NCBI GenBank assembly: GCA_036925085.1
Contig: JAUPFP010000011.1
Location: 1,820,797 to 1,884,796 of the forward strand
Direction: 5' to 3'
Length of the DNA: 64,000 bases
From: Brachycybe producta
Taxonomy: Eukaryota > Arthropoda > Diplopoda > Playtdesmida > Andrognathidae
Below the pieces are notes generated by a model that was not told the origin of the DNA, did no database searches, and was given only the letters and a program-made list of their open reading frames with translations. The translations under genes and the position numbers were made by a program. Numbering within the stretch: the first letter of the stretch is position 1; each line of letters begins with the position of its first letter. Positions 1 through 13,000 of the stretch are shown piece by piece.

Positions 1-789
1 AAGTAGGGGCTAATAATGGTTTTGAAATCAATAAAACACCTCTGAAAATGCAACTAAAGATATAAATTAGTGTTGGGACGAATTTCTTTACAAATTGTAA
101 TTACATTAGCGCAAAATAATTATAGTTGCAATTACTAATTACTTTCTAATTACATAACAGGTGACAGAAAAAGTTTTGAATCATCATATGCAAAAACATA
201 AAAAAAATTACTGAACTTAATTTAGAAAGTGATGCTCTTAACCCGGTTTCAAACGGTAAGGGTTTTTCCCGTCCGGGTGTGATTGTGCGGACGAGCAGCA
301 CACGGATGCTGACGAAAGGAAACACAAAAAACTTGTTGTGCTTGCACCAGAGAGCACTCGGACATGTGAAGGCATGCATTAAACACTTGTCCGCTTGAGT
401 GCAGTCCGGGTGAACGCCTGTCTGAGATCCGGAGATTTGTAGCAGAGCAATCCGAGTGTTTTTTACACCCGGACAGAGATATGCTCGTGTCCGGATGGTG
501 TGAAAAACTCCATGCCTTCCCAGGACCATGTGAAACCAGCCTAACACACATCTGTCTATCTGACAATTATCAGGAATAATTAACGCAAGTTCCGAGTGGT
601 TTGAGAACACAAATTGTTTAAATACAAACACAAAAGTAATTTAGAAATTAGAAAGTGATTGTATATTGCATTAGAAAAAGTAATTAATTACAACAACAAA
701 TTACTCATTCATTGAAGTAGTAATTGAATTACAGTAATTCATTACTTTTGGCAAATTACTTCCCAACAGTGAAATAAATTAATAATTAC
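1..789. other. Dscam intron downstream of FN2, no coding exon seen
   Basis: AT-rich intronic sequence. Between about 235 and 550 there is a GC-richer block with repeated CCGGGTGT and GTCCGGA-like words and loosely inverted ends (CCGGTTTCA and TGAAACC), possibly an old MITE. No FN3 exon was found here. Confidence 0.5.
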
Positions 790-1033
790 CTCCTTCTGAG
801 GTCATGACAACAATAGGTTCTGTCTGTGGTCCTTTGCCCTTGCTATTGTATGCGAGCACCACAATGGAATACTTTGTAAATTGTTTTAAACCACCAATTT
901 GCACGTAGAGGTCATTCGCCTTTGGTTCGGCAGTCATAAGTGTCTTAAAGAGGTAACGGTCACCGCTGTCTGTTTCTTTGTAACCAATGTAATAGCCTTG
1001 AATTTTGCCATTCCACAATTTATCTTCTGGTGC
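790..1033 (-). CDS. Dscam exon: fibronectin III domain 2, second part
   Basis: A 244-bp exon encoding APEDKLWNGKIQGYYIGYKE and the FNIII GLKQFTKYSIVVLAYNSKG motif, ending MTSEGG at donor GTAATT in phase 1. This is the last Dscam exon inside the window. Confidence 0.88.
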
Positions 1034-4000
1034 CTTTTGTATGAACAGTTATACTCTTAGAGTTTTACTTCAAAACTACTAAAAGTGCCTAACTAAACAA
1101 ACCTTCCAATGTACTTTAAATGTCTCAACATTGACTGGTTCAACCTCAACTTGTAAAGGAGTTCCTGACGGAACTACAATCATAAGTGAAGCAGTTGTTT
1201 ATATTTCAGCTACCGGTACCAAATTATCAATTGATAATGATCAATTCTCACCATCTTCATCAGTGGCAACATGAATACTCTGACTGGCTGAGCTACGTCC
1301 TTGAGAGTTCTCGGAGAATACACGGAACATGTAATTGGTCGCTGGTTGAAGTTGGCTAATAATGCTATTTGTTGGTTCTCCATTCACAGTTTCCATCATA
1401 ATCGATTCTTGCCATGAATCTACAAAAGAAAGCTTCAATGAGAAATGTTGTCCTGCAACACCGATATATACTATTCAAAATACCAGATTCCAACTTGTAT
1501 TGAATAATGTACTTCGTAATAGCATCATTTCCATCGTATGAAGCCTTCCAAGTCAATTCGATTGTTTGACTCCCAATTATGGGTGCCTTTAACTCTTGAG
1601 GTGAATTTGGAGGCTCTTCAATAAAAAAAATACATATATACAAAGTGATTATAACCAACGCATAGTCTCAATGTTCACTTTAGCACAACACCATATATAT
1701 AGCTATTGGGAGCTTATATTACAGTACTGAAGGTGCTGGCATTTCATGTCGTGATCAACTTATTATCCTCCACGTCAGTTAACTCCAAACGTGCCTTCAA
1801 GAATGCCTACGTTTGGTGCACAGATAGAAGCCCGTGTAGAAATTTAGTGGCTTCTATCAACATCAACATCTCTAGAATATAAGGGGCTACACAAAATTGT
1901 GACACCATACATAGAAATCCCATTTTACAAAACGAAAAACAGAAACACTCATTAAAATTTGGTGGAGTCGTTAGAAAAAAATGTGCCATAATCGCAGTGT
2001 ACGGGCCGCTTGCCAATTTCAATAAACAATAGAATGTTGGAAAGAACTTGTTGAGTGTCATGAGTACGAATATGCAATTTTTTTTGGCAGAAACGCCAAA
2101 AAACCTGCAATAAAATGTAGCATTTACACAAAGGTCTATGACATTTTAAAAGGTATTATACATATAAGGGCTAGCTAACATATAAGTTGGCTAGCTTAAG
2201 TTAAGTTAGGTTAGGTCAAGGTAGGCTTTTTGAGAGGGCCTTGGGGTGCAGCCTCCAATCTGAAAAATCAGTACTTTTAATTAAAAATAATTTAGGCCGC
2301 TAGTATGTTATCGTAGCCAATAACTTCAAAGTACCGTAAATATCTATGCAGATGATGAAACGAGGCTTGCCACATGTGACAGACAGTCCTCCATTCGGAA
2401 AAACTGTCCTACAGCCAGGACCACCCTCCAAGAACGTATTTAAGTTTTTATACAACTTATTGTGTGGAGAACATGTTTGCCATCGTGGAGGTCGGTCCTG
2501 GTTGGAGGACATTTCCTCCAAATGGAGGACTGTCCTCCACAAAAAAGGAAAGGTGGCAAGCCTAAATGAGACCTATGCTAGGATTCTAAAAAGTAAAATA
2601 ATCTATAACAATATCAAAAATTATTTATCAACAAAAACAAAATACAACTTAAACATGAAAATAATGTGATGATGCTGGCCCTCTTGATCGGCCCGCGATG
2701 GGTGGATTGGGCTGCGGGCCAGCCTCTCGTGGTTCTTTGGATTTAGTCACTCGTGACATATCATGCGTCACGAATGGCTAGATCACTCTTTGAAGCCCAC
2801 AAAAAGACTTCTAGTTACTCTCGGGAATCTTCGGTATGGGCGTGACGACGTCGACGACACATCTCTCCTTTTGGCACTATAGTTCCTGGAGGTCCCAAAC
2901 AGAGGGACTCAGACTATGTCCGAGTGCCTCTGTTGGTACCTTGTTTTAATGGGGTTTCGAACCCCTAAAAATGACCACAACACTTCCACAGTTTTACGTT
3001 AATAAAATATATAACTCTTAACTATTGTATAACACATTACATTGTTGTATACACGCTTATTAGAAGGTTCTTGACTTTTCGAAATTCTAACTCCAACTCT
3101 CTACTCTACAATTCTCTATCTGGAACTGTTCTCTTCGAATACTATTTCTGAACTGTCTCACACATACGTCTCATGGCACACTTGTCCGGTCTCCTGGAAG
3201 GGGCAACTGTCATCTCAGGGCTCAATGATTGACCAACTGGGCCAATCATTGCCCTGGGCTGGGGATATTACCATAAAAGGAAAGGTATTTTTGGGACTCT
3301 ATTCCCAATTCTCACGGTCCGACTGGGTTCCACGAATTCACTTATAGAATTCGGGCCACCCAAGTCTGAACATCTGTGCACCAAGGGGTGCCATACTGTT
3401 AGAAAGAAATTTCTGCAGGGTGTTCCACCATTCTGTTGCTACAGGGTGTCACAATAGTCAATGCCACTCCCCAAGAAAACCGGGACGAACAGTCAACACA
3501 TTGAAACATGTGTGCCACAGCGACAGACAAAATCTTGTTTCTTACCTAGTTTTCACCTGCGTGCTACTATTACTAATCCACTGCTTATCTTTGTTGTACA
3601 GATAGAAGTACTGTAGGAGTTTAGTGGCTTTTATCAACATCAACACTTAAGGTGGCCATTCACGATAGGATCTGGACTGACAAAGATCGCGGATCTGATC
3701 TTTGTCAGTCCATATCCGTCCCTTTTTAGCCATTAACGTACGGATCAGATCTGACAGATCTCAAGAGGTTTTTCAGATATTGTTTTTTTTTTTCATTTGT
3801 CCAGATCCTTTAATTTCGCAGATCAAAATTTTTGGCAAATTTTGAACTGAAGGATCTTATGAGATGAGCCCATTGACGATGGGATCAACGACGGATTTGG
3901 ACTGACAGTCCAGATCCCATCGTGAATGTTCACCTTTAGAATACACGAGACTACATGTTTCTTACCTAGTACTCACACGTCTGCTACTATTACTAATTAT

Positions 4001-7000
4001 CTGCTACTTATACACATCATTTTGGCTGTTTTTGTCATCGTTCTACAAACCATCTTTTTTAGTAATTCACAAACGTAAATATCATTTTCAAATGCATGAT
4101 ACCAAAAACTAATAAACAACCAATGCAAAGGTAGTCACTCTCAAAGGCAACCCAGGACTGGCTGTTAGCTGTAGGGAATGTCGTTTTTCGCCAAAAAAAA
4201 TGCACAGAACTTTATAGTTTCAAGTGTGGCGGCACTAAGGCGTCAGAGATCAAATATAGTAAAAAATCATCAAAACAAATTAACTAAAAATGTTGCTAAC
4301 TTCCACATCCAGCCCCTATTGTCGACCCATATGAAATCGGTGAGAGTGGAATACACTTTCACTGCCCATTTATCGCCCTTAAGTTTATTTCCACCCTCTT
4401 GTTCTATACTAACCAATAACATTACCATTGTAATAACTCCTCAGTGACACTAAACACAGTAAACAGGATTAAATAAAATAACAAAACATACCAACAACTT
4501 TCAGTATGCCAGAAGATCTGTTCGTCCCAAATGAATTCTCTGCAACACATTCATAACTGGCACTGTCTTCTCGAGAAACTTTCTGAATTTTCAACAGCAA
4601 AACAATGTCGGAAGATGAGTTTTTTAGTTCTATCTTCAATCTGAAATGTAAAAGTATACTAAGTCACTTCTAAAATTGATAAAAAATAAGAATATTTAAT
4701 ATCGTACCTCGATTGCCCAGTTTGTATCAATTTTCCATCTCTGTAAAAACTAATCTTAAGAGGCAAATCTCCTTGAACAACACAGCGCAACTGAGCTTCT
4801 TTTCCTAAAGGAACAATTTGCTCCGAAAGACCAATCGTGAAAACAGGTGGTGCTACAACAAAATATATTTTGTCTATTATTCGGTCCATTTGGGAAGGTT
4901 TTCCCGTATATTTAAATTCGTTTAAGACAAAAATGTTTTTCGGTCCCAAGAATATAATTCTATACAAAATCTTTTTCCTAACACGAAATAACTTTTAAGG
5001 CCTGGCTATTCAAATTCTCTTTGAAAAAGTATATTTGTAAAACTTGTTCAAAAACAAGAAACCACTTAAATCAGTGGCCGCGTTTCCGAATTCACATCCT
5101 TTCTGGACAATAAACAAAATTAACGACTTTTCTTTAAAAAAAATTGAAGTCAACTGCCATATATTATGTTTTGGATGTTTTTTGCTGTTTTCGTCGTTAT
5201 CATGATAGCATATACTCATATTGCAAAACCAATGTAGCATAAATACATAATAAAATACATTTTAAAATTCTTTTAACAAGTTAAATTTGTATAACAAAAA
5301 AATATCCTGGTTCCTTCCATTTAGTGATAAACGTTTTACATTGTAACTAAATAAAATAAATAACCTTGCAGTTTTATCTGTACTTGTTTGCTTAAACCGT
5401 TACCAATGCCGTTTGAAGCTTCGCAATAGTAATATCCTTCATCGCCAACATTTGTGCTTGCAATAAATAAAGACCCATTAGGAAACAACAGCATTTCAGG
5501 TGTGCTAATCAACGGAGTGAATTTATGATCTTAAAACAATAAATAAACTTAAATATTAAAAACATAGTTCTATTAATGGTTCAAAACGAAATTACCAGAA
5601 ACCCTCATCCAAGACACTACCGGTTGTGGAAATCCTCGTACATTACAGTGGAGAATCACACTGTTTCCTTTCAATACTGAAATATCTTCAGGTTCATCAA
5701 TCCATTGTGGTGGAACTACAGGTAAAATATTAAATAGAAAATAATGAACGAATGTAGAAACAAATTTAATTTATATAAAAAGTTAACTCAGTGAAAAACA
5801 AATTAAAACCAATTACTAAATCTGCAAATTAAGTCTAAGTCACAGCGTAATTAATTAGTATGTAGTTCTAGCTGATAAAGTGTCATATGCATAATATCCA
5901 TGCTTTACAGTCAAATATTAATATTAATAATATTAATAATAATATTAATATAAATAATAATACTCATATTAATAATATTTGGCACAAATAACATCAAAAT
6001 GCATAATGAACTAAAATGGTAACAATGCTATTAACTATTAAAGTTATTAGTAACTATTTAAATTCACAAATATTTTATTTATGGACATTTTTTGTGCGGT
6101 GGAAGAAAATTGTACGTGAGTGTGAATAACAATATGCATACAATTATTTAAATTCAAGTTGTTTAGATATAACAAACAAACAGAGTTACATTACGACAGT
6201 CAAGATGACATTTTGAACTTAAATTTAATTTTTAGGTAGTGTGAAAGTGTAAACGCCTCTTGAACTCTTTAAGTTGAATGTTTTTTTTATAAACTAGAAG
6301 GGTAGCTCAATTACTTAAAAGTATTTTCATGTTGATATATTTTAAAATAAGCTTTTTATGTGAGTTTGAAAATGAACCAACTTCAAGCGGAAGACGCTTA
6401 GCAGACGATATTTTTTGTGTATAAAAGTTTATTTTGAAAAATATAAACATGACCGCTAATTTTCATAACACTTTCTAGTTTCTGAAGAATATGACACTTA
6501 ATCTTAATAAAGAATACCAAAAATTTGTATTTACTAGAAAGGGTAATCAAAACCCCTGAAACAAGACTGGAACATTTGCGTCTTTCACAAAAAATTTCAA
6601 ACAAAATTTTGGTCTTTCTGGTTGCCAAATAATGTTAATATTTTTTTTAAAAAAATGATATTGAAAAAAAAAACCTGTCTTATGTTTAATAACAAACATT
6701 ATAACCTCACAAAAAATAGATCAATTACCATTGACAATCAGCTGGGCTGAGTGTCTGGCCGATCCTGCCCCATTGCTTGCAACACAAGTGTAAACTCCAT
6801 TGTGTTCAGGAGTCACACGAGTAATAGACAAAATACTCGAGTGTTCATCGAATGACTTAATCTGAACTCCAAAAAGATGTGGCGAGATTTCAACGCCATC
6901 TTTCGCCCAAACGAGTTGCAATGGCAAATCTCCACGGCTCACAATGCAAGACACTCTGGCCAGCTGACCTTCGACTAAGTGCTCGTCTTGGAACGAGAAT

Positions 7001-10000
7001 GACACCACTCTCGGGGGAACTGAAACACAAGAGAATAACATCGTTCAAGAGGAAGCCCCTACCATTAACAATCAGAACTGCAGTGTGGCTTGCAGAAGCT
7101 GCCTGGTTCTTGGCCACACAACTATAGTTGCCACCATGCTCGACTTTAACGTGGTCAATGGTCAGTATGCTCGTGTAGGTGTCAACATTACGAACTTCGA
7201 TGCCCATAGATGGGAAGGAGGAGGGAATGGGGCTGTGATCTTTAACCCAGCTGATGGTCAACGGCAAGTCACCCTGATAAACAACGCAAGTGAGGCGTGC
7301 CAACGCTCCGTCGAATACATGTTCTCCTTGGAAGGAGAAGGGCACGATCTTCGGCGCTACTGGAACATGCAAATATGATCACTTAGAATTACCATTCACT
7401 CTCAAAATGGCGTCGTGCCGGTCGATGCCCGCCCTATTCTTGGCGATGCAAGTGTAGGTGCCGGCATGATCGGCTGTGAGGCTCTCAAAAGAGAGAATGC
7501 TCGACATGCCATCCACCTCATGGACCGAGATGGTAGAATCGCCATTGAATAAAGGGACACCATCTCGAAGCCATGAGAACTGGATTGGGGCGTCTCCTTC
7601 TTGCAAGCCACACATCACTCTGGCTGCAGACCCTTCATATTGAATTGTCCCGAATTGGAAAGGAACTATCTTTGGACCGACTGTAACAGATCGAGTAAAC
7701 AAAATAACCCAGATGTAAATGATTACCGCGAACAAGTAGTTCGGCAGTCCAAGTAGTAATCCCCGCCCGATTGCTAACAACACAACTGTAGTTGCCAGAA
7801 TGCTGAGAGCTCACATTATCAATGCTCAGAGACTCAGTTTGTTCATCATATTTGCGGCTTGCCACTCCAAACTGAGACGAGTGGAGCATGGAGCCATCCT
7901 TCAGCCACTTAAAAGTGACTGGCAAATCGCCCTGACTGATCGCACATGTGACGTGAGCTCGCATTCCTTTGTAAAACTGGTCATCAAGAAACGCAAACGG
8001 GATAATCTTTGGAGGAACTGAAAAATAAGTAAAAACATAAAGCACTGGTTTTACCGTTGACAGACAATTCCGCTGTGTGCATCACTGTAGCCGCCCTGTT
8101 AGAGGCCACACAGGTGTATTTGCCGTTGTGGCTGGGGGTTATGCTGTTTATCGTTAGAATGCTGGAATATTCATCCAGAACACGCACCAAAACCCCCAGC
8201 GTTGGTGAGAGGGGTATTCCATCCTTGAGCCAAGAAACTGTTATGGGTAATTCCCCATCACTAACAACACATTGCAGTCTGGCTCTCATCCCCTCTCGTA
8301 AGAGTTCATCTTGAAACTCAAATGGAACAATTTTGGGAGCAACTGCAATGCAATTGAAAACAGTTGCTCACTTTGGAATTGAAAATCAAGACATATAACG
8401 TTGAAATAATGAATTACATTTTTTTAAATTAATTGTGCCATGGGCGCCCGCAGCTACTGGCAAAGGGGGCGCTTGTCTTCCTTTCAAAAGCCAAATTTCT
8501 TACTTTAATACATAATTTTATATTAAAAAGATAAACTGTGTTTGATCCACTTTTTTACATATTACAAAATGATTGAGGTTATTTTCTACCCAATGTAGTC
8601 ATTTTCATATGTAGCCTTCATCTTTTGTCCTCCACTCTTTATGAGATAGCCCTGCAGGCGCCCCTGAATTGTGCTCTCATTGAGAAAACTGTAAATACAC
8701 TAATATAACCGTTTCAGATAATAAGATCATTAAAAATAATCATGAACATTACAACCATCAAATCTGTATTTATAATAATAGTGGTTACTTTAACTGTGCT
8801 CACTACTTCAAGATTTAGGCCCTTTGCACACATGCGACTTTTGGAACACTTTTCGACAGCAAAATTAAGTCGGGAAAATACATTGCAAACACAGCCCAAA
8901 CACCTTTGATTTCCGTTTGCAGGCGAAAACTGTTCCAAAAGTGGTCTATCCATAGTTGAATTCCACCCCGCGGTTTTGAGAAAATTTAGGTTTTTCAAGC
9001 AAACTTTTCCTAGAAAAACATTATAAAAAATTGAAAGTGTTTTAGTAAGTAGAATAATAGTTGATGATATTGCTAAGCGTCTTTTCATAATGACATCTTT
9101 CAAATTACTATACATTTCTTTTATTTTTTAAGATGTTGTCATGAATAAGTTAATGAAAACAATTTCAATTTTATTATGTTGTTCCAAAAATCATCTTAAT
9201 TAGAATTTATATTTTTTCTAAATGCAGCAGCTAGTTTCCAAAATTTAAAATTAAACCCATACTGTGTGATTACCTCGCTTCAACAATGAGAGCACATTGA
9301 ATTCAACAACAATAACAAAAAATAAGTAGTTTTACCCATTATAGTGACATTCATGTTAGCATCCACTTCTTGTCCATTTTCACCTTTTGCAATGCATTTG
9401 TATGTACCAGAATCAGTTTTACGATCAACATTTTCAGCAATAAGAGTTCCATTGGTAAAATACATGAGTCTCCGACTAGAACGAAGTGGCTTATTGTCTT
9501 AAAATAATGTAGTTATAATAAGATGTTTCATGTTATTCTCATTAGGAGCGTAAATACACATAAAACAGACCTTTTTCCCAGACAATGTTTGAAATAGGAT
9601 ATCCATAAACAGGACAGTTCAAAAGCAACGTTTGGCCAGAAACCGCTAAAGTATCGTGAACAATGCGACTTCCAAGATTTCCTAAAAGAAATTACGTAAT
9701 TGTAACTGAAGTACATAATACAATATAAAAAACGGCGCACCATAAACATTCACTCTTGCAGAGTGAACCAAACGCCCAGAAGAACTGGATGCAACACAAC
9801 TGTAGACACCACCGTCCTCTACGACAGTCGTAATCAACTTTAAAGTACTCGCTGCTTTTCCGTTACGATCTACAGCAGATGTAACGAGCACCTTTGAACT
9901 ACTATTCAATCGCATTCCGTCAATGGTCCAAGAAATAGTGGGAAGAGGAATTCCAGTCGCAGTACATACGAGTATAACTGAATTGCTTGGTTGAACAACC

Positions 10001-13000
10001 GTCTCATCAAACACTTCAAGAAACTGAGGAGAGATTTCTAAAAACAAGCAAAACAAACATTCCGATATTAGATAAGTAGATTAACAAAAAGTAAAATTTT
10101 TTTTTTAAAAAAAATTGAGACAAACCAGAAAGAATAAGCTCTGAAGTAGATTGCATCACATAACCAGACTCATTCTTAACGAAACACTGATACATTCCAC
10201 GATCGGACATCGTGACACTTTCAATAACTAGACTGTTGTCAGAAAAATCCTTTATTGGAACTCCGTTGTGCAACCAAGTCAAAAAAGAAATCTTTCCTGT
10301 TGCAATGCACTCGAAAACAACTCTCTCGTTGAGTTTAGCTCTTCTAACAGAAGGTGCAACATTCACCGACAATGGTTCTATTTATTTTATGTAAAATAAA
10401 TATACTGTAGAAGTCAATTAAACATCCCAATCACAAAAACATTCGTTTACCAGTAATGGTTAGCTTAATGTCCAATACATCCTTCCCCAAATCGCTGACA
10501 GCTTCACACGTGTAAACTCCTTTATCCAAAGCAACACTGCTTCCAATGATCATCGCACTGTCAGTTTTCATAAATCGACCATCGAAAGTGATTTCCGTCA
10601 TTTCATTGCCTGAATTCTTTTTGTACCACCTATAAAGAAAAGCAAAAATAACATTTGGTCACTTTACTCCCAGTTAAAATAATTTCTCAATGCAGTTTCA
10701 TTTGAAACTAGAAAAACGAAGGTGAAAATTCAAATTCCAACAGTTTAAAAAAAAAAACTTTTTGTGGGTGTTTGAATATTTACAATAAAACCGCATGGCA
10801 TGTCTTTTTGATCTAGTTCAATTCCAACAATGTTCAAATATTAACAAAGGTGTTTCCGGGTCAAAGTCCACTTTGTCTGAATGACTAATGAGGCCATTTC
10901 TGTCGTCGATTACAACCACTTTTGTGCAGTTCACTTTACTGCACAACAACCTCACAGACAACATTTTTGCAGTCGAAATCAACCACTCAAAAGTGGTTTG
11001 TGTGAATAGAGCCTTAAAGTGTGAAAACCATTGAACACGAAAAAAATGAAAAATCTAGAAGAATTTTTTTTCCTGACTTTTTATTACTATATTCTGCTTT
11101 TTCAGCATGTGGAGGCCCAGGTCTTACTGAATATGCTAAAAGTATTTTTTTTATAAAGATATGTTTAAAAATTAATGTATTTGCTAGAAAAATTTGAAAA
11201 TCATTTTCAACTAATAGTTGTTCTTCTTCCCCTGGACCACGACCCACGCCCAGCGAGGTTGGTCAAATAATAATGATGATAAATAATGATATAAGCAACA
11301 TATGAATCGGATTTGGTAAAATGTGTTTCACGACTGGCTACACTGCCTGACGTCAACTCCGCGAAGATGAAGAAAACTATGAAAGACAAACAAGAACCAT
11401 GCCTCAACCGGGATTCAAACCCAAGACACCCACCACCACAAGCGGAGGCTATCTCCACCGTGCAACCGAGGCGTCATCTTGCCACTAATACTTGATGATG
11501 CCAACAATATTAAAATTTCACAAATGTTCAAACTTCTAATCATCAAAATAATTTCAGAATTTTCACCAACTATTTTAATTACAACCAAATTTTTTTAAAA
11601 AAAAAACGTTCCACTTCTTTTTATATAGATGTAGAAATTACTACTGATATAATTAAAAAAATTACTTACCTAATAGTTGGCAATGGATTTCCTTGTGACG
11701 CACATGGAAGAACAACAGATTGCCCAACAACAACAGAAACAGATTTCCCACTTTCTATTATCTTCGGTGCAATCAAACCACGAGATTCTGCAACAATTAC
11801 AATAAGTACGATAAACGACATTTACAATTCCATTAAGATGTTCAAGAGGAACAATTGAGTGACTGGACATTGTATTAGAAACGAGAACAGCAGCTGAGTC
11901 ACTTAATTATACATTTATTCATTTATATACTGTGAAAACCCTTTTACACAACGGATAACACAGAAAAAAAAACAATAACAAGAAATACATTTTGGCCCCT
12001 TCACTCAGGATAGGGGTTTCCATATATTTTAAATTGCTTAAGACCAACCGAATAACATGAATATATCCGTTAACAGAGAAATGGTTTGGACCAATGAATA
12101 AAAATCTATTCAAAATCATTTTAAACAAGGAAAAAAAAAACTTCACTTTCCAAATTCGCCTGGTTAAAAAAACACGAATCAGTGGAAGGCCTTCTCGAAT
12201 TTGCTTTTTATCACGATTAAATACATATTGTTACATACATTCATAGAAATTACATATTATTATATTAAGAAAACGGCAATTAAAAATTACGTATTTTTAT
12301 TTAAGAAAAAAGTAGACAGAGCCAAAATGCAAGTTTTAAGTTTTAAGAAAACTTCACATTTTTTGTCTTATGTCATGAACTTTTTAAAAATAATTTCTTT
12401 TAACACAAAATTCGATTCACACGAAATAAATATTCTGCAGCCTTCAACTTCGTGGTAAGCTTTTCCCACCGTAATTAAAAATAAACTTTTCATCCTAACT
12501 CACAACTAACTTGTCCACTAAGCATCGTTACCTTACAGTTGGGTTATTTTCAAATTAAATTCAAAAAACTTATTGTTAAAAGATATGAACATTAAAATAC
12601 CCTTAAGTGACTGAGCTACCATTCTAGTTTCTAAAACACTTTCAAGTTTCTCGCAATTTTACTTCTGAAAGACAAAATAACAAGAGTTTGAGAAGGGGTT
12701 ATAAAACTTTAAACCAGCTTAAATGTTAATATCATTTACGTGGCTATTTTACCAGTTACAAATAGCTGTCCATCGGCCGAACTAATCTGAGTCTCTTCAG
12801 TTAAGCGATGGGATGTTTTACATTTGTATCTAGATCCTGATTCTCCTAACGTGACGTTACGAATGTGTAATTCTCCAAACGGCATGATGGCAAACTTTCC
12901 ATTTAAAACTTCCAACAGAGATAGACATGAATGCTAACGACAATTGAAGAGTTTCCAAAGAAATAAACCTTCTTCAAAAGATGGACGAATGAGCAAGTTG

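Noticed and set aside
146..631. 161-codon ORF at the left edge
   Set aside because: Lies in a repeat-like block of the Dscam intron and does not resemble FN3 or any other domain.
2195..2225. Short TTAGG-like run resembling the arthropod telomere repeat
   Set aside because: Only two clean units within a degenerate TTAAG/TTAGG/TCAAGG stretch; chance is adequate.
2346..2669. 107-codon ORF
   Set aside because: Overlaps the inverted repeats of a MITE and reads through both arms.
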